The position numbers and the translations under genes are program-made. The notes under the pieces were generated by a model. It ran no database searches. It was not told the DNA's origin and was given only the letters and a program-made list of their open reading frames with translations. DNA of 64,000 bases from an uncultured Bacteroidales bacterium. Lineage in GTDB: Bacteria > Bacteroidota > Bacteroidia > Bacteroidales > Paludibacteraceae. Below, piece by piece: positions 49,808 through 59,653 of this stretch (position 1 is the stretch's first letter; the number at the start of each line of letters is the position of its first letter). Where the stretch lies: the NCBI GenBank assembly GCA_902771935.1, contig CACXYM010000001.1, forward strand, positions 1 to 64,000. Direction: 5' to 3'.

Positions 49808-50845
49808 CTAGCGCATCTTGATCTCGTCTCCCAACGGTCCACAGAGAATACATTTTTCTGTGGACTGTTTTCCATAGAAGAAGAACGTAAGTCTCAGACC
49901 GGTAAAGAAATTGCGGACGTGATATTTCGTTGCTTCGGAAGTAGAAAACATATGATTAAACTCAAACGTAGAGAAGTCATAACGCGACTTTTCCGGAATA
50001 ACGTAAGAGCGATTATCACCCTTAGGCATAATATCCAACAGACCGCACTCAACAAACGCACCAAGACGCACGCGATAGTCCTTTGCTGATTGCTTACGGT
50101 AGCCCTTCTTTCCATAGTTTCCAAGCGACCACTCGTAACCTATTTCAGCTGTTGCCAATACGTCAAACTTTAAATTCAGTTTACCGCCATTACGCACTTC
50201 CTCCACTTCCTTACGGATTCCATGGTTATCCATTTCTTCCCATGGACCGATATAGCGGTCGTAGGTAGCAGTAGTGGTCACATTCAATTTGGTTTTGGTA
50301 TTTCCCATTAGCTGCACGTTGAGCTTTACACCTGCGAGGAAGTACGCACCATAGAAGTATGTTCCAGCCAATACAGGTACTTGCAGATACAAGTTGCGTG
50401 ACATATCTACACGATTGGTCAAGTCATACTGCAAGCGGAAAGGTGTACCTTCCGAATCCGTTATCGGATCCACAACAAGCGAATCATTAAATACCCGATT
50501 GCTAACATCCTGCCATCTAACCGCAAGTCCTGTTTGCAGAATAAGTCCTCGCCCCGTATAACTATAATCAAAACCCAGACCTACCGTATAGCCACCGGGT
50601 CTATTGAGAATATTTGGCATATTACCAAACATCTTTGAGTAACCTCCATCCACATGCAGACCAAGTAAATGATGCACGCCGTCATACGTTGTTGTACGCA
50701 GACCTGACCCATTAACACGTTTGCCGGAAGAAGACTGGAGCCGATCGTTTTTCGAGTGCTCATTGATTGCACGTGTTTGACCTGTTGCCGTTAGACTACA
50801 TAACAGCAACAAGCAAATCAAACCATATGGAAGTTTACGGAGCAT
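49808..50845 (-). CDS. Outer-membrane beta-barrel protein coupled to the giant surface protein
   Basis: A 345-aa protein from the ATG at 50845 (MLRKLPYGLICLLLLCSLTA, signal peptide ending TGQ). The body looks like an outer-membrane beta-barrel (GVHHLLGLHVDGGYSKMFGN, GYTVGLGFDYSYTGRGLIL, VRNFFTGLRLTFFFYGKQS), with a short Cys-containing tail. Its start overlaps the stop of the giant gene by 1 nt, so translation is coupled and the two products probably work together, for instance as anchor and surface adhesin. This is inference from gene order; the position resembles PorP/SprF-type partners of T9SS cargo, but the sequence is not clearly of that family. Confidence 0.78.
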   Translation of the reverse strand: MLRKLPYGLICLLLLCSLTATGQTRAINEHSKNDRLQSSSGKRVNGSGLRTTTYDGVHHLLGLHVDGGYSKMFGNMPNILNRPGGYTVGLGFDYSYTGRGLILQTGLAVRWQDVSNRVFNDSLVVDPITDSEGTPFRLQYDLTNRVDMSRNLYLQVPVLAGTYFYGAYFLAGVKLNVQLMGNTKTKLNVTTTATYDRYIGPWEEMDNHGIRKEVEEVRNGGKLNLKFDVLATAEIGYEWSLGNYGKKGYRKQSAKDYRVRLGAFVECGLLDIMPKGDNRSYVIPEKSRYDFSTFEFNHMFSTSEATKYHVRNFFTGLRLTFFFYGKQSTEKCILCGPLGDEIKMR

Positions 50846-53800
50846 CAATTAACGATTACTTTAACGGTTCGTACTTCACCTTCATCCTGGTTGAGTTGGA
50901 ACATATATACGCCCGATTGTGCCGGTAATTTCACCTCGTACGCATTATGTTCACCCGGTTCGAATCGTCCACTCTGTATGAGTGAACCGAACGGATTATA
51001 CAACTTATATGTTCCACCATGTTTGCTGCAGAGAATATTGACAACCGGATTTGCCTTCACTACGTATGTCGGCACTACGCTTACATACGGCAACTGCGGC
51101 ATTGTAGTATTATCGCGCTTCTGAGCCACAATCGGACACGTCATCACACTCACATCTTCACCCTCACGCACAAGACCTACGCTATATTCAGCACCCGGTT
51201 CTAATAAGTGCGGCATGTATAAGTACGGACGTGTCTGACCAACTAACTCTTCGCCGTTCTTATACCACTGGTAAGCGGAGAATACAAAGCCTTCGTTACC
51301 TTCTCCATAATTATACTTCTCGTTGAGAATACCAACAGCATCCATCCAGTGCTGCTCTAACAACCACGACGGGTAAGCTACCTGGAACTTAAACTCAACG
51401 CGCAATAAGTCCGGATCATTACATGTACCGTTATCGAAATAGATACGCGCAGAATAGTGATTCGGCATCACGTACGGCAATACATCCGGCAAATCCATAT
51501 GCATAGTCGTACTCGTTACCGGCATTACGACCGTATCAGTCGGGAAACCATTAGCCATTGCCAACGAGTCATAAATGATACGTATCTCTTGCGGCGCTAT
51601 ACCATGCGTCTCGTCAAATGTGAATACCATATCGTAAGCACCTTGGTCGGCACATACAGTCAGAGGCTCTATCTTAAATGCCGTAATTGGTACCACATCC
51701 AGATACAGCACGACGAAACTATCGCAACCAACCTTATTAGTCAACGTATCATAATAAATACCCGACTTAGTCAACTCTCTGCCGTTCAGGTTATATACTT
51801 CGCCAGCGCAAATAGTATCTGTCACCGTGTCAGTTATTATCGGCCAAACAGTCAGATAGAGTTTATACAGCGAGTCGCAATCCAACGTAGTTTGGAAGTC
51901 ACGCCACAAGAACGTATCTATCGGCTGCTTATCATCCTTATGGAGCGCGAGCCAGTTGTCTAAGTTATGACCTTGCCACTCGAAGTGCTTCTGGTTAGCA
52001 CAGATAGTGTCGTAGAAGATGCTATCGTAAGTCTGATTAATATGTACCTTAAGGAAGTAGATAGAATCGCACGAGCCATCTACCATCGTATATCGGTCAG
52101 CCGTATCAACTACCATCGCTTGCGGACTAAAGATCTCCATGCCGCGCCAGTAGAACGTGTCAGCTGAACATATCGTTGCCTCCTCATGGAAATGGTAAGC
52201 AGGACGAACATAATAACGCAACGTATACGTCGAGTCGCAGTTACAATCAGCTCTGTGCAACGAGTCGTATATCGTCATCCAGAATCCGACTTGCTTGCCC
52301 GTACGAGGATCAATCAATATCGTATCAGTCGGCACTTTGTCAAATACCTCTCCATTCTCACCACGCAGTGCTGCCGTATGCGGCTTCGTTTCGCCAGGAG
52401 TTATCCATACAATCTCATCGTAACGACAAATCGTATCACCTGGAACAGTATCCGGTTTGAAATGATAGTAGTCATGCCATCTTGCACGCAGCGCCATCAC
52501 AGAGTCACACTCAGCACCCGTGCTATAGTGAACCTCCCACTCAATCACCTCGGGTCGATAGTAAACCGTTTGGAACTCCCACGTTATCGTATCGTTCTTA
52601 CATAGGTCTTTACCTTCGGTATGTCGAGCAGCCGGTTGTACCTGTAAGTATAGCACAAAGACAGAGTCGACATTGCCACGAGTTGTCTTTAGCGAGTCAT
52701 AGTAGGTGCCGGTACCGCGGTAGTTCATATTGGTGAACTTGTACGCATTCGGCGACTCTGGACGCCATGACCATGGAATATTGGAGCATATAATTGTATC
52801 GAACTCGAATGTGTAGGTCTTGAAGATATAGATAGAGTCCCAAATAATCGAGTCGCAACCGCTTAGGCGCAAGGTATCAATCAGGAAGGTATCGCGTGAT
52901 ATGCCATCTGGACCAACCGGAATATCGTGTACTAAGTCAGCAATGGTGACGCGGTCCTTGAGATTACCCAACGAGTCGCAGTATTGGAAGGTACCACCCT
53001 TTCCGCCAAAGTACCACTGCTTATTATTATCACCCAAAACTTCACGCACCCACGTCGTGTCATACTTGGAGATAGCGATTTGCAGGTAGTTGATACTATC
53101 GCAACCATAGGTCTTCGTACCCAACGCATATGGCACAGAGTCGTAGAAGCTATATACAGAATCGCGCGGAATATAAACAATCGAGTCGTACGGAGTAGTT
53201 GCCGAAGCAGGCTCAATCGGATGCGCCGCCAAATCGTAGTCATAACCTACAAATAGACGATTGTTCCATAGCAATGTCTCGTTGGAACATAAGTTCTCAT
53301 CAAAGATTACATACTGATAGTTATACTGATACGTATAAGTAGGTGTCACCTCCAGTTCCAACTCCCAGATAGAGTCACAATGGACTACCATTCTTTCGCC
53401 TCGAGGACTGATATAAACAGTATCAGTCTTCAAACTATCACGCACAGTATAATGACGATATTGCTGCGAAATAGTGCGGTTAAACGTTGTCGTGTCTATC
53501 TTCTGCGTCGTGCCGCTTGCCGGATCAACTAAATAGATATACGCGTTGTGTCCCAGGTTATTGGTATGCCCATCCCAAGCGAATGGCTCGCCTTGACAGA
53601 TAGCAGCCGATTCGGAGTTATACTTAGTCGGGTAGCCTGTCAGTTGGAGGTTATAGATAGAGTCAAAGCCAAGTGTAGTCTTAAGCGAATCGTAGTACCA
53701 TCGTGTTTCGCCTGCTGCAGGGACATCGGTTATAATAATAGTTTTACCACAGATACAATTTAGATTAGGATCTTGTATGAACCACTCGTATTCACAATTC

Positions 53801-56800
53801 TCGCAGACAGCGGCATAAGTCGTATCGCGGAACACTTGTCCTACTACTACACGGAACGTATAAAGCGAGTCGCACGCGTATGTGCCTACACTGTGACCAT
53901 CTATCGTCTGAGTTGTGCTGTAGTGGTGCGTATATTCTTTTACTCCGGGCACGCGCTCCAAGTAGGTATATGTAACGCCAACAGGTGGATCGGCAGTTAG
54001 ACTACCCATAAACAGCGTATCGTCCCAGACAAAATATCCTTCGCTCGATAGCGGACGAGTAACAGGAGGTAAGTCGTACGTCGGAATGACAGTCAGCGAA
54101 ATAGATACCACCGAGTCACAGCCGTTGCCTTCACACTCGTAACACGTCACCGTACGCAGCGAGTCAATCAACATGAATGTTCCGGCTACGTCCAACGGAA
54201 TAGCATTACTCATCACAGCGTGCTTTCCGCCGGTCAACTGATTCACCATCCAAATCTGCCGAGGCACATCGCCCGGTCTCGGGTGGTTAATCCACTCATA
54301 GATGGCACCTACAGCCTGACAGGTCGTATCCGGTGCATCGGCAAGACGATAAACAGGATGAACATGCACATATTCCGTCACTCCGCTATCGCAACCGCAA
54401 GTCTTCGACGGAACCAGCGAATCCAACTCATGAGTATTATTTGCTCCAGGTGTATGGTTGTATGACCATGTGTATGTCTTATCGAAGAAGTGATAAACCG
54501 TTCCCTCACAAATATACGCATGCTTGGAGTGCACATACGTACTATCCAAATGAATCTTCACCGTCCAAGTGGAGTCGCAGCCATATTGTGTTTGGCCTGA
54601 GAATTTCTCTTCAAAGTACTTATCACCGGAACAAGCGGTGTTGAGATAAGGATCATCCGGTATCTCTTTGGCATTGGGGTCAGTCTTTTTCGGACCATCA
54701 TACAAATGTCCGTAGTAATAATACGGAGTACCTTCCCACACATATTCTACCACAGCATTGCGACAAAGCTCTAACGGCATTATCTCGTGCTTTTCAGGCC
54801 CAACGATAAGTGTCAGACGCCAAATGGAGTCACAACCCAAAGTATTCTTACAGTCTGTACATGTGGTCGTTTTAAGGGAATCCACATATTCAAATGTACC
54901 AGCCACATCGGTGGGGATATGGTTTGCAGGCACACGTTGGCGACGCTTCACATCCCATACGTAATGTATTTCTCCCGGCTGCGCTTCTGTGTGCCCTGTC
55001 CATACAAAATAATCAACCGCCGGATCTTTCGCTATACAAGTGGACGCATTGTCTTGCAGTTCGGTATTGAACTTACTGCCTTTATCCGCATAAGTAGAGT
55101 GAATATACAATCGCAATGTCTCTTGGTATTGGCATACTACATGACCTTGCGCATCTTTCACATCCACACCATGAGTCTCTTCATAATAGTTTGCCTCGGC
55201 ATATCCTTGATTCCATAACTCCCAGCCCTTCAGCAGCTTACGGTCCGACGGCATAAATGCCTCATGCGTATAACTCTCGTCGCGACAGATATGTACCGTA
55301 TGCACTTGTGGCTCATTATCAACCTTTAGAAGGACAAGCGTCGTTATCTCTTTCGGGCAGCCACCTTCAGGACATTCGGTACAAGGAGTATGCCAAACCG
55401 TATCGCGGAAATAACCAATATTAGGATGTGTCGGGTCTAAGAATGCAGGATCATCTTGCTTGATTCCTTCCGAACGAACAGGCGTTCCGTCCGCACGCCT
55501 CCATTCAGTATAAACGGCCGTCGGATCACCTCCGGTACACCATGGAATCATAGCAGGTTCTTTTTCCGGCGTATAGAGAAGCGGATTAATAGTCAGATGC
55601 AATTTCACCGTATCAGGACAACCCTTGAAGCTTGGGCAGTGCTTCTTATACATATTGATAGTATCCTGCTCAGCCTGAGGCATTGTAGGATCTATTTTCA
55701 AACAATCATCCTTCCAGAGATGACTTATGTAGTCCTTCGAATACGGCTGAATACCTTCTGTCGTCTTTGCGTCATCTCGCAACTGTTTCTGCGACTTCAC
55801 CGTTATCGGATAGAAATTGCGCGTCACACCGTTTTTATCAACCAATGTGAACACATAATTCGGACCGCTCTTCATTATCTGCGATTCGCAAACGGTTGTG
55901 TCAACAGCTTGGAAAGAAGTATCACAACCAAAGATACACAACGTCACGATTGAGTCACAACCATTAGGCGTATGGTAACGACGTGTCCAAATATTATGTC
56001 CATAGTGGAAGCCAAAAGTATCATGCGCAGGGTCATCCGGCACATTGAAGCGGAAGATAGACTCTGTCTTCGGTCCCACCTTGCCATGATTGTAATTATC
56101 ATTAAAGAAATGCACCGTATCGTGCTCGCAGACAATCTTCCAAGTTGTATCATTATACGCCCGCAACGCCTTCACCATTGTTCGCAGCGTATCGCACTCA
56201 GGCTCCAAATCCGTACAAATAAGATGATTCTTATAACGCTCCATATCCACTGCATACAACTGGAACGGATCACGCTGTGATGGCGGAAGGTCTTCCTGCG
56301 CATCTACAGTGAATTGGTAGTTATAGTAATGATCTTCACCGTTTGGCGTATGATACTCCCTAATCGGAGTATCTTCTCGTGTTCCATTGGGCTTGCACTT
56401 ATAAATCTTCCACATCACAGAGTCGGAACTGTTTTGTACCGCCAATTGACCATGGAAGCGCAACCACTCACCATTACAAACATACGCCGTATCCAATCGC
56501 TCCTGACCAATAGGCCACCAATCCTCTTGACGCTGATACCAACCTTTACCGTTCACGCTATCAATATCGTACGAGTACGGCGACATGATTTCTGCCTTCG
56601 GGTTATCGCGGTCTCTTGCAAACAACGAATCAGGATATATCGGCGGGTCGAAACCTAAGGTATATTCGTACGCACGAGCTTCCGAAGTGATGCCATATAC
56701 ATATCCTACAAAACCGCTACCCGACGACTCCAAGCGATGCTTCTCAATCAATTGAGTTGGCAACGGATTAGGAAGAGGAATGCTTCCGTACGCCTTGCTT

Positions 56801-58119
56801 CCGTCACTACTGAAATTCGTGAACGTCGAAGCAGGAACGGACGTGCCGTCTAACGTAATCTTATTCTTATCGGCGGAGTTGATAATAACCTGAACGAAGT
56901 ACTTCTGCTGAGCAGTAGCCTCATCATAATTAGTAATCTTGGCCGTATAGAAACTCATTTCCTTCGTCCGGTGCGTCCAAGGCATTACAAGCGCACTCGT
57001 CGGGTTTCCCCAATCCCACAAGTCCGCACCCGATTCCTCTTGGTTAGCAGCACCACAAGTCAAGTAGTGGTAACATACAATCGGCTCTGTTGCCGTAATC
57101 TTCGCTGTAGCAGAACCTTGCAACAACATTAATGGCTCTGTCAGAGACTGACCGCGGTTAAGCGTCTCCGTGCGAGGGGCGGAACCTGGAATATCTATCG
57201 TCACTTGAGTACCATCAACAGATGCGGTGATTTGCACCATATTACGCTTCGTTCCCGCTGCAAGAGAAACAAAGAATTCCTTGCCCCACAACGTCTGCGG
57301 AATCAATTGCTCAAAAGCATGGTTAGCCGAATAGGCACCACGGTTTGGAATCTTCGTCAGCACGTTACCATTGAATACTGCCACAGGCTTATCCGCACAA
57401 ATCGTACTTCCGCTCAAATCCACAGAAGCCGAAGTCTCAACGCGCTCTTTGCTCTTAACCAAAAGCGTCTTGCCCCTATTCATTGTAATCGTAAACGGCA
57501 CATTAGCTGTGTGGTCACCCGCTGTAACAACCGTAGGCGTAACCGTTACACTCGTCGCATCCTCCGTCGCAACAACAACAAACTCCGTTGCCACACCATC
57601 TTCCGGATAAGTCTGCACAAAATATTCCTGTCCCAACACTTCCGTAGGCAAAAGCAATGTCGCATCACGAGTGGAGTTAGCCGTATTCTCATTCGCCTCC
57701 GATACCGCATAACACGTGAAACGCTTCTTCTTATCCGTCGCGTAAATCCGTATACCGCGGTCATACGCATTCTTATCATCCTCATTCGAACGCGGATAAA
57801 CAGACGCAGGCGTAATAGCTGGCGTGAAACCAACTCCACCTCCGGCTGGAATATTAATAGTGGCTAACTGCGCACCGGTCGTCCCAAGCGCTACAATAAT
57901 ATCCACCTTCTCTTCAGCTACTGCATAGATGTATAACTTCGGATTATCTTCTAACGGGACATTGGCATTCACTAAATAGCTAAGCCAGAACTCATTACCA
58001 TAAGTTCCGGGAAGTTGGTTCGTCTGCGCATGTAAAGCAGAGTCGGAAAAACCCAGCGAAGTACCACCAAACAGCAGCACTACTAAAACCAACAATATGT
58101 TTCGCACACGCCTATACAT
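50845..58119 (-). CDS. Giant T9SS-secreted surface protein with IgGFc-binding-like N-terminus and Cys-Asp-Ser repeats
   Basis: A 2424-aa cell-surface protein from the ATG at 58119 (MYRRVRNILLVLVVLLFGG, signal peptide). Residues about 35-520 form an IgGFc-binding-protein-like N-terminal domain (GNEFWLSYLVN, LLLPTEVLGQEYFVQTYP, CADKPVAVFNGN, HAFEQLIPQTLWGKEFF). Then come about 17 repeats of 70-120 residues, each ending in a GCDSIxxLxLxV-type strand (GCDSTWTVKIHL, CDSLYKLYLTV, GCDSFVVLYLDV). The end is a T9SS type A sorting domain (KANPVVNILCSKHGG, PAQSGVYMFQLNQDEGEVRT, ending VKVIVN). Longer starts (58137, or GTG 58152) are possible but less likely. A promoter lies at 58163-58194. The probable function is adhesion; the partner is unknown. 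Confidence 0.9.
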   Translation of the reverse strand: MYRRVRNILLVLVVLLFGGTSLGFSDSALHAQTNQLPGTYGNEFWLSYLVNANVPLEDNPKLYIYAVAEEKVDIIVALGTTGAQLATINIPAGGGVGFTPAITPASVYPRSNEDDKNAYDRGIRIYATDKKKRFTCYAVSEANENTANSTRDATLLLPTEVLGQEYFVQTYPEDGVATEFVVVATEDATSVTVTPTVVTAGDHTANVPFTITMNRGKTLLVKSKERVETSASVDLSGSTICADKPVAVFNGNVLTKIPNRGAYSANHAFEQLIPQTLWGKEFFVSLAAGTKRNMVQITASVDGTQVTIDIPGSAPRTETLNRGQSLTEPLMLLQGSATAKITATEPIVCYHYLTCGAANQEESGADLWDWGNPTSALVMPWTHRTKEMSFYTAKITNYDEATAQQKYFVQVIINSADKNKITLDGTSVPASTFTNFSSDGSKAYGSIPLPNPLPTQLIEKHRLESSGSGFVGYVYGITSEARAYEYTLGFDPPIYPDSLFARDRDNPKAEIMSPYSYDIDSVNGKGWYQRQEDWWPIGQERLDTAYVCNGEWLRFHGQLAVQNSSDSVMWKIYKCKPNGTREDTPIREYHTPNGEDHYYNYQFTVDAQEDLPPSQRDPFQLYAVDMERYKNHLICTDLEPECDTLRTMVKALRAYNDTTWKIVCEHDTVHFFNDNYNHGKVGPKTESIFRFNVPDDPAHDTFGFHYGHNIWTRRYHTPNGCDSIVTLCIFGCDTSFQAVDTTVCESQIMKSGPNYVFTLVDKNGVTRNFYPITVKSQKQLRDDAKTTEGIQPYSKDYISHLWKDDCLKIDPTMPQAEQDTINMYKKHCPSFKGCPDTVKLHLTINPLLYTPEKEPAMIPWCTGGDPTAVYTEWRRADGTPVRSEGIKQDDPAFLDPTHPNIGYFRDTVWHTPCTECPEGGCPKEITTLVLLKVDNEPQVHTVHICRDESYTHEAFMPSDRKLLKGWELWNQGYAEANYYEETHGVDVKDAQGHVVCQYQETLRLYIHSTYADKGSKFNTELQDNASTCIAKDPAVDYFVWTGHTEAQPGEIHYVWDVKRRQRVPANHIPTDVAGTFEYVDSLKTTTCTDCKNTLGCDSIWRLTLIVGPEKHEIMPLELCRNAVVEYVWEGTPYYYYGHLYDGPKKTDPNAKEIPDDPYLNTACSGDKYFEEKFSGQTQYGCDSTWTVKIHLDSTYVHSKHAYICEGTVYHFFDKTYTWSYNHTPGANNTHELDSLVPSKTCGCDSGVTEYVHVHPVYRLADAPDTTCQAVGAIYEWINHPRPGDVPRQIWMVNQLTGGKHAVMSNAIPLDVAGTFMLIDSLRTVTCYECEGNGCDSVVSISLTVIPTYDLPPVTRPLSSEGYFVWDDTLFMGSLTADPPVGVTYTYLERVPGVKEYTHHYSTTQTIDGHSVGTYACDSLYTFRVVVGQVFRDTTYAAVCENCEYEWFIQDPNLNCICGKTIIITDVPAAGETRWYYDSLKTTLGFDSIYNLQLTGYPTKYNSESAAICQGEPFAWDGHTNNLGHNAYIYLVDPASGTTQKIDTTTFNRTISQQYRHYTVRDSLKTDTVYISPRGERMVVHCDSIWELELEVTPTYTYQYNYQYVIFDENLCSNETLLWNNRLFVGYDYDLAAHPIEPASATTPYDSIVYIPRDSVYSFYDSVPYALGTKTYGCDSINYLQIAISKYDTTWVREVLGDNNKQWYFGGKGGTFQYCDSLGNLKDRVTIADLVHDIPVGPDGISRDTFLIDTLRLSGCDSIIWDSIYIFKTYTFEFDTIICSNIPWSWRPESPNAYKFTNMNYRGTGTYYDSLKTTRGNVDSVFVLYLQVQPAARHTEGKDLCKNDTITWEFQTVYYRPEVIEWEVHYSTGAECDSVMALRARWHDYYHFKPDTVPGDTICRYDEIVWITPGETKPHTAALRGENGEVFDKVPTDTILIDPRTGKQVGFWMTIYDSLHRADCNCDSTYTLRYYVRPAYHFHEEATICSADTFYWRGMEIFSPQAMVVDTADRYTMVDGSCDSIYFLKVHINQTYDSIFYDTICANQKHFEWQGHNLDNWLALHKDDKQPIDTFLWRDFQTTLDCDSLYKLYLTVWPIITDTVTDTICAGEVYNLNGRELTKSGIYYDTLTNKVGCDSFVVLYLDVVPITAFKIEPLTVCADQGAYDMVFTFDETHGIAPQEIRIIYDSLAMANGFPTDTVVMPVTSTTMHMDLPDVLPYVMPNHYSARIYFDNGTCNDPDLLRVEFKFQVAYPSWLLEQHWMDAVGILNEKYNYGEGNEGFVFSAYQWYKNGEELVGQTRPYLYMPHLLEPGAEYSVGLVREGEDVSVMTCPIVAQKRDNTTMPQLPYVSVVPTYVVKANPVVNILCSKHGGTYKLYNPFGSLIQSGRFEPGEHNAYEVKLPAQSGVYMFQLNQDEGEVRTVKVIVN

Positions 58120-58162
58120 CTTTCCGCACGCGCCCATATACAATATGCACACAATTACGCCG

Positions 58163-58194
58163 CAAAATTACTGCTTTTTTTGCATACATGCAAA
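58163..58194 (-). promoter_or_regulatory. Promoter for the giant surface protein operon
   Basis: On the minus strand, TTTG (plus 58191-58194, in TTTGCATGTATGCAAA), 20 nt, TAATTTTG (plus 58163-58170), then GCGGCG. The start near 58156 leaves a leader of about 37 nt to the ATG at 58119. Confidence 0.85.
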
Positions 58195-58247
58195 TAAAAC
58201 TTCATTTTTTTGCGAAAAATATACAAATCCCATCCCGCAAGGATAAG

Positions 58248-58302
58248 GTGATTAAAGGGTGATTAAAAGGTGATTAAAAGGTGATTAAAGGGTGATTAAG
58301 CC
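58248..58302. repeat. 11-bp tandem repeat (GTGATTAAARG), five units
   Basis: Copies at 58248, 58259, 58270, 58281 and 58292, the last with a changed end. It lies between the PagL-like gene end (58331) and the promoter of the giant gene. Confidence 0.85.
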
Positions 58303-58330
58303 GACAATACCCTAATCTTACGCAGAAAAA

Positions 58331-59653
58331 CTATAGATATGCACCTACTCCAAGGCAGATAAATTCCACCTTTGAAACATGCGTTTTCATATTCCCCTGT
58401 ATAAAGAGGTGATACGGCAAGTGATAGCGCAGTACGAGTTGTGTATAAAGCCATCCGTCTGGATGTCCTCCTTGTCCCGCATTACCCAAGTCATACGGAT
58501 AAAATATACCCTTTGTAACACGTCCCGTAGCCGCATATTCAGCACGTTGAGCCTCGGTCAAATACCTGGCCTGATCATCTGCTGTACCTGGCTCTAAGGA
58601 TTTAACATTATCTAACAGGTACACACCGACATGGAAACCGCAGGTTAGTTTTCCTACAACAAACTCGGGCTGCACACTCACGCCCAATCGCCAGCAATCG
58701 GCTCCGTTAGCTCGTGCCGCAGACACATTAGTTTTACCGAACTTTGTTTCACGCGGCATATAACTATTGTCGTAGAACACGTCCACACCACCACCAAGTC
58801 GGAACACATTATGGGCACGCCAATAAGCCGCAGCTTGAAGCGTAAAACCGAAGAATGTCTGTCTATCCTTGTAATAGACTTGTCGTGCAGCACCGGTCCA
58901 AGCCAGTTCTACTTCCCAGTTCTTCTTGCGTCCGTCAGGATTCTTCGTCCAACAAGGTCGCAGTTCAGCATCGGTTGTCGGCACGTAGCGCACGCCCAAT
59001 TCACCGGCAAAGATATTATATCCCGTATTAGGTTGAATCGTACTACCATTCGAGAAGTGATACCATCCACCTCCCGCAGTAATAGCCCATCCGTTTTTAA
59101 TAGGAAACTCCAAATATAATGCCTCCGGAAAATGGAAATTAAATACACTTCCTATGCACTCGTTCGCACGCAGATTAGTGCCATCGGGAGCAATATAGCC
59201 CATATCGATGTATTCATGTCCCTCGGGAACAGTGTTAAAATATGTCTTAGTGAGGAATGCTACACCAAGTCCCAAACGCAAGCCTAAAACAAAATGCGGC
59301 ACTCGTACCAACGGCACATCCAAGAAAGCATAGGGCGCAATCGCATAACCTAATTTCTCGTTATTGCCTAAGTAATAGGCAGATAGAGCAACACCTACCG
59401 AAGCATCATTCCATTCGTGAAGTGCCTGCCAATCGGGATGAAAAGCGATTGCGAACTCGCCGCCAAGAGTTGGATTGATATACGGACAGAACTTATTGAG
59501 TTTATCGTTTCCAAACAAATCGTTCGTCATGACACCACCACGAAAAGAAACCCGATAATCCATGTCGAGTTTATGCTTGGCACTGTCCTGACGGGCTGCA
59601 AAAAGCGGAGAACCAAGAACTATGAGTAATAGTATGTATAATGTGCGTTTCAT
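58331..59653 (-). CDS. PagL-like lipid A deacylase / acyloxyacyl hydrolase
   Basis: A 440-aa outer-membrane protein with signal peptide (ends PLFAA). It has the PagL-family active-site pattern YHFSNGSTIQPNTGYNIF (His-Ser, then NPG/G-N) and a C-terminal KTHVSKVEFICLGVG segment, equivalent to the last strand of PagL. Such enzymes remove an acyl chain from lipid A in the outer membrane. It is larger than Pseudomonas PagL (about 170 aa) because of the extra N- and C-terminal strands seen in Bacteroidetes forms. It overlaps the upstream gene by 4 nt. Confidence 0.82.
   Translation of the reverse strand: MKRTLYILLLIVLGSPLFAARQDSAKHKLDMDYRVSFRGGVMTNDLFGNDKLNKFCPYINPTLGGEFAIAFHPDWQALHEWNDASVGVALSAYYLGNNEKLGYAIAPYAFLDVPLVRVPHFVLGLRLGLGVAFLTKTYFNTVPEGHEYIDMGYIAPDGTNLRANECIGSVFNFHFPEALYLEFPIKNGWAITAGGGWYHFSNGSTIQPNTGYNIFAGELGVRYVPTTDAELRPCWTKNPDGRKKNWEVELAWTGAARQVYYKDRQTFFGFTLQAAAYWRAHNVFRLGGGVDVFYDNSYMPRETKFGKTNVSAARANGADCWRLGVSVQPEFVVGKLTCGFHVGVYLLDNVKSLEPGTADDQARYLTEAQRAEYAATGRVTKGIFYPYDLGNAGQGGHPDGWLYTQLVLRYHLPYHLFIQGNMKTHVSKVEFICLGVGAYL

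Noticed and set aside
57205..57867. A 220-aa plus-strand open frame opposite the giant gene
   Set aside because: Arg/Ile-rich translation typical of an antisense shadow; the opposite frame encodes a coherent exported protein with known domains.
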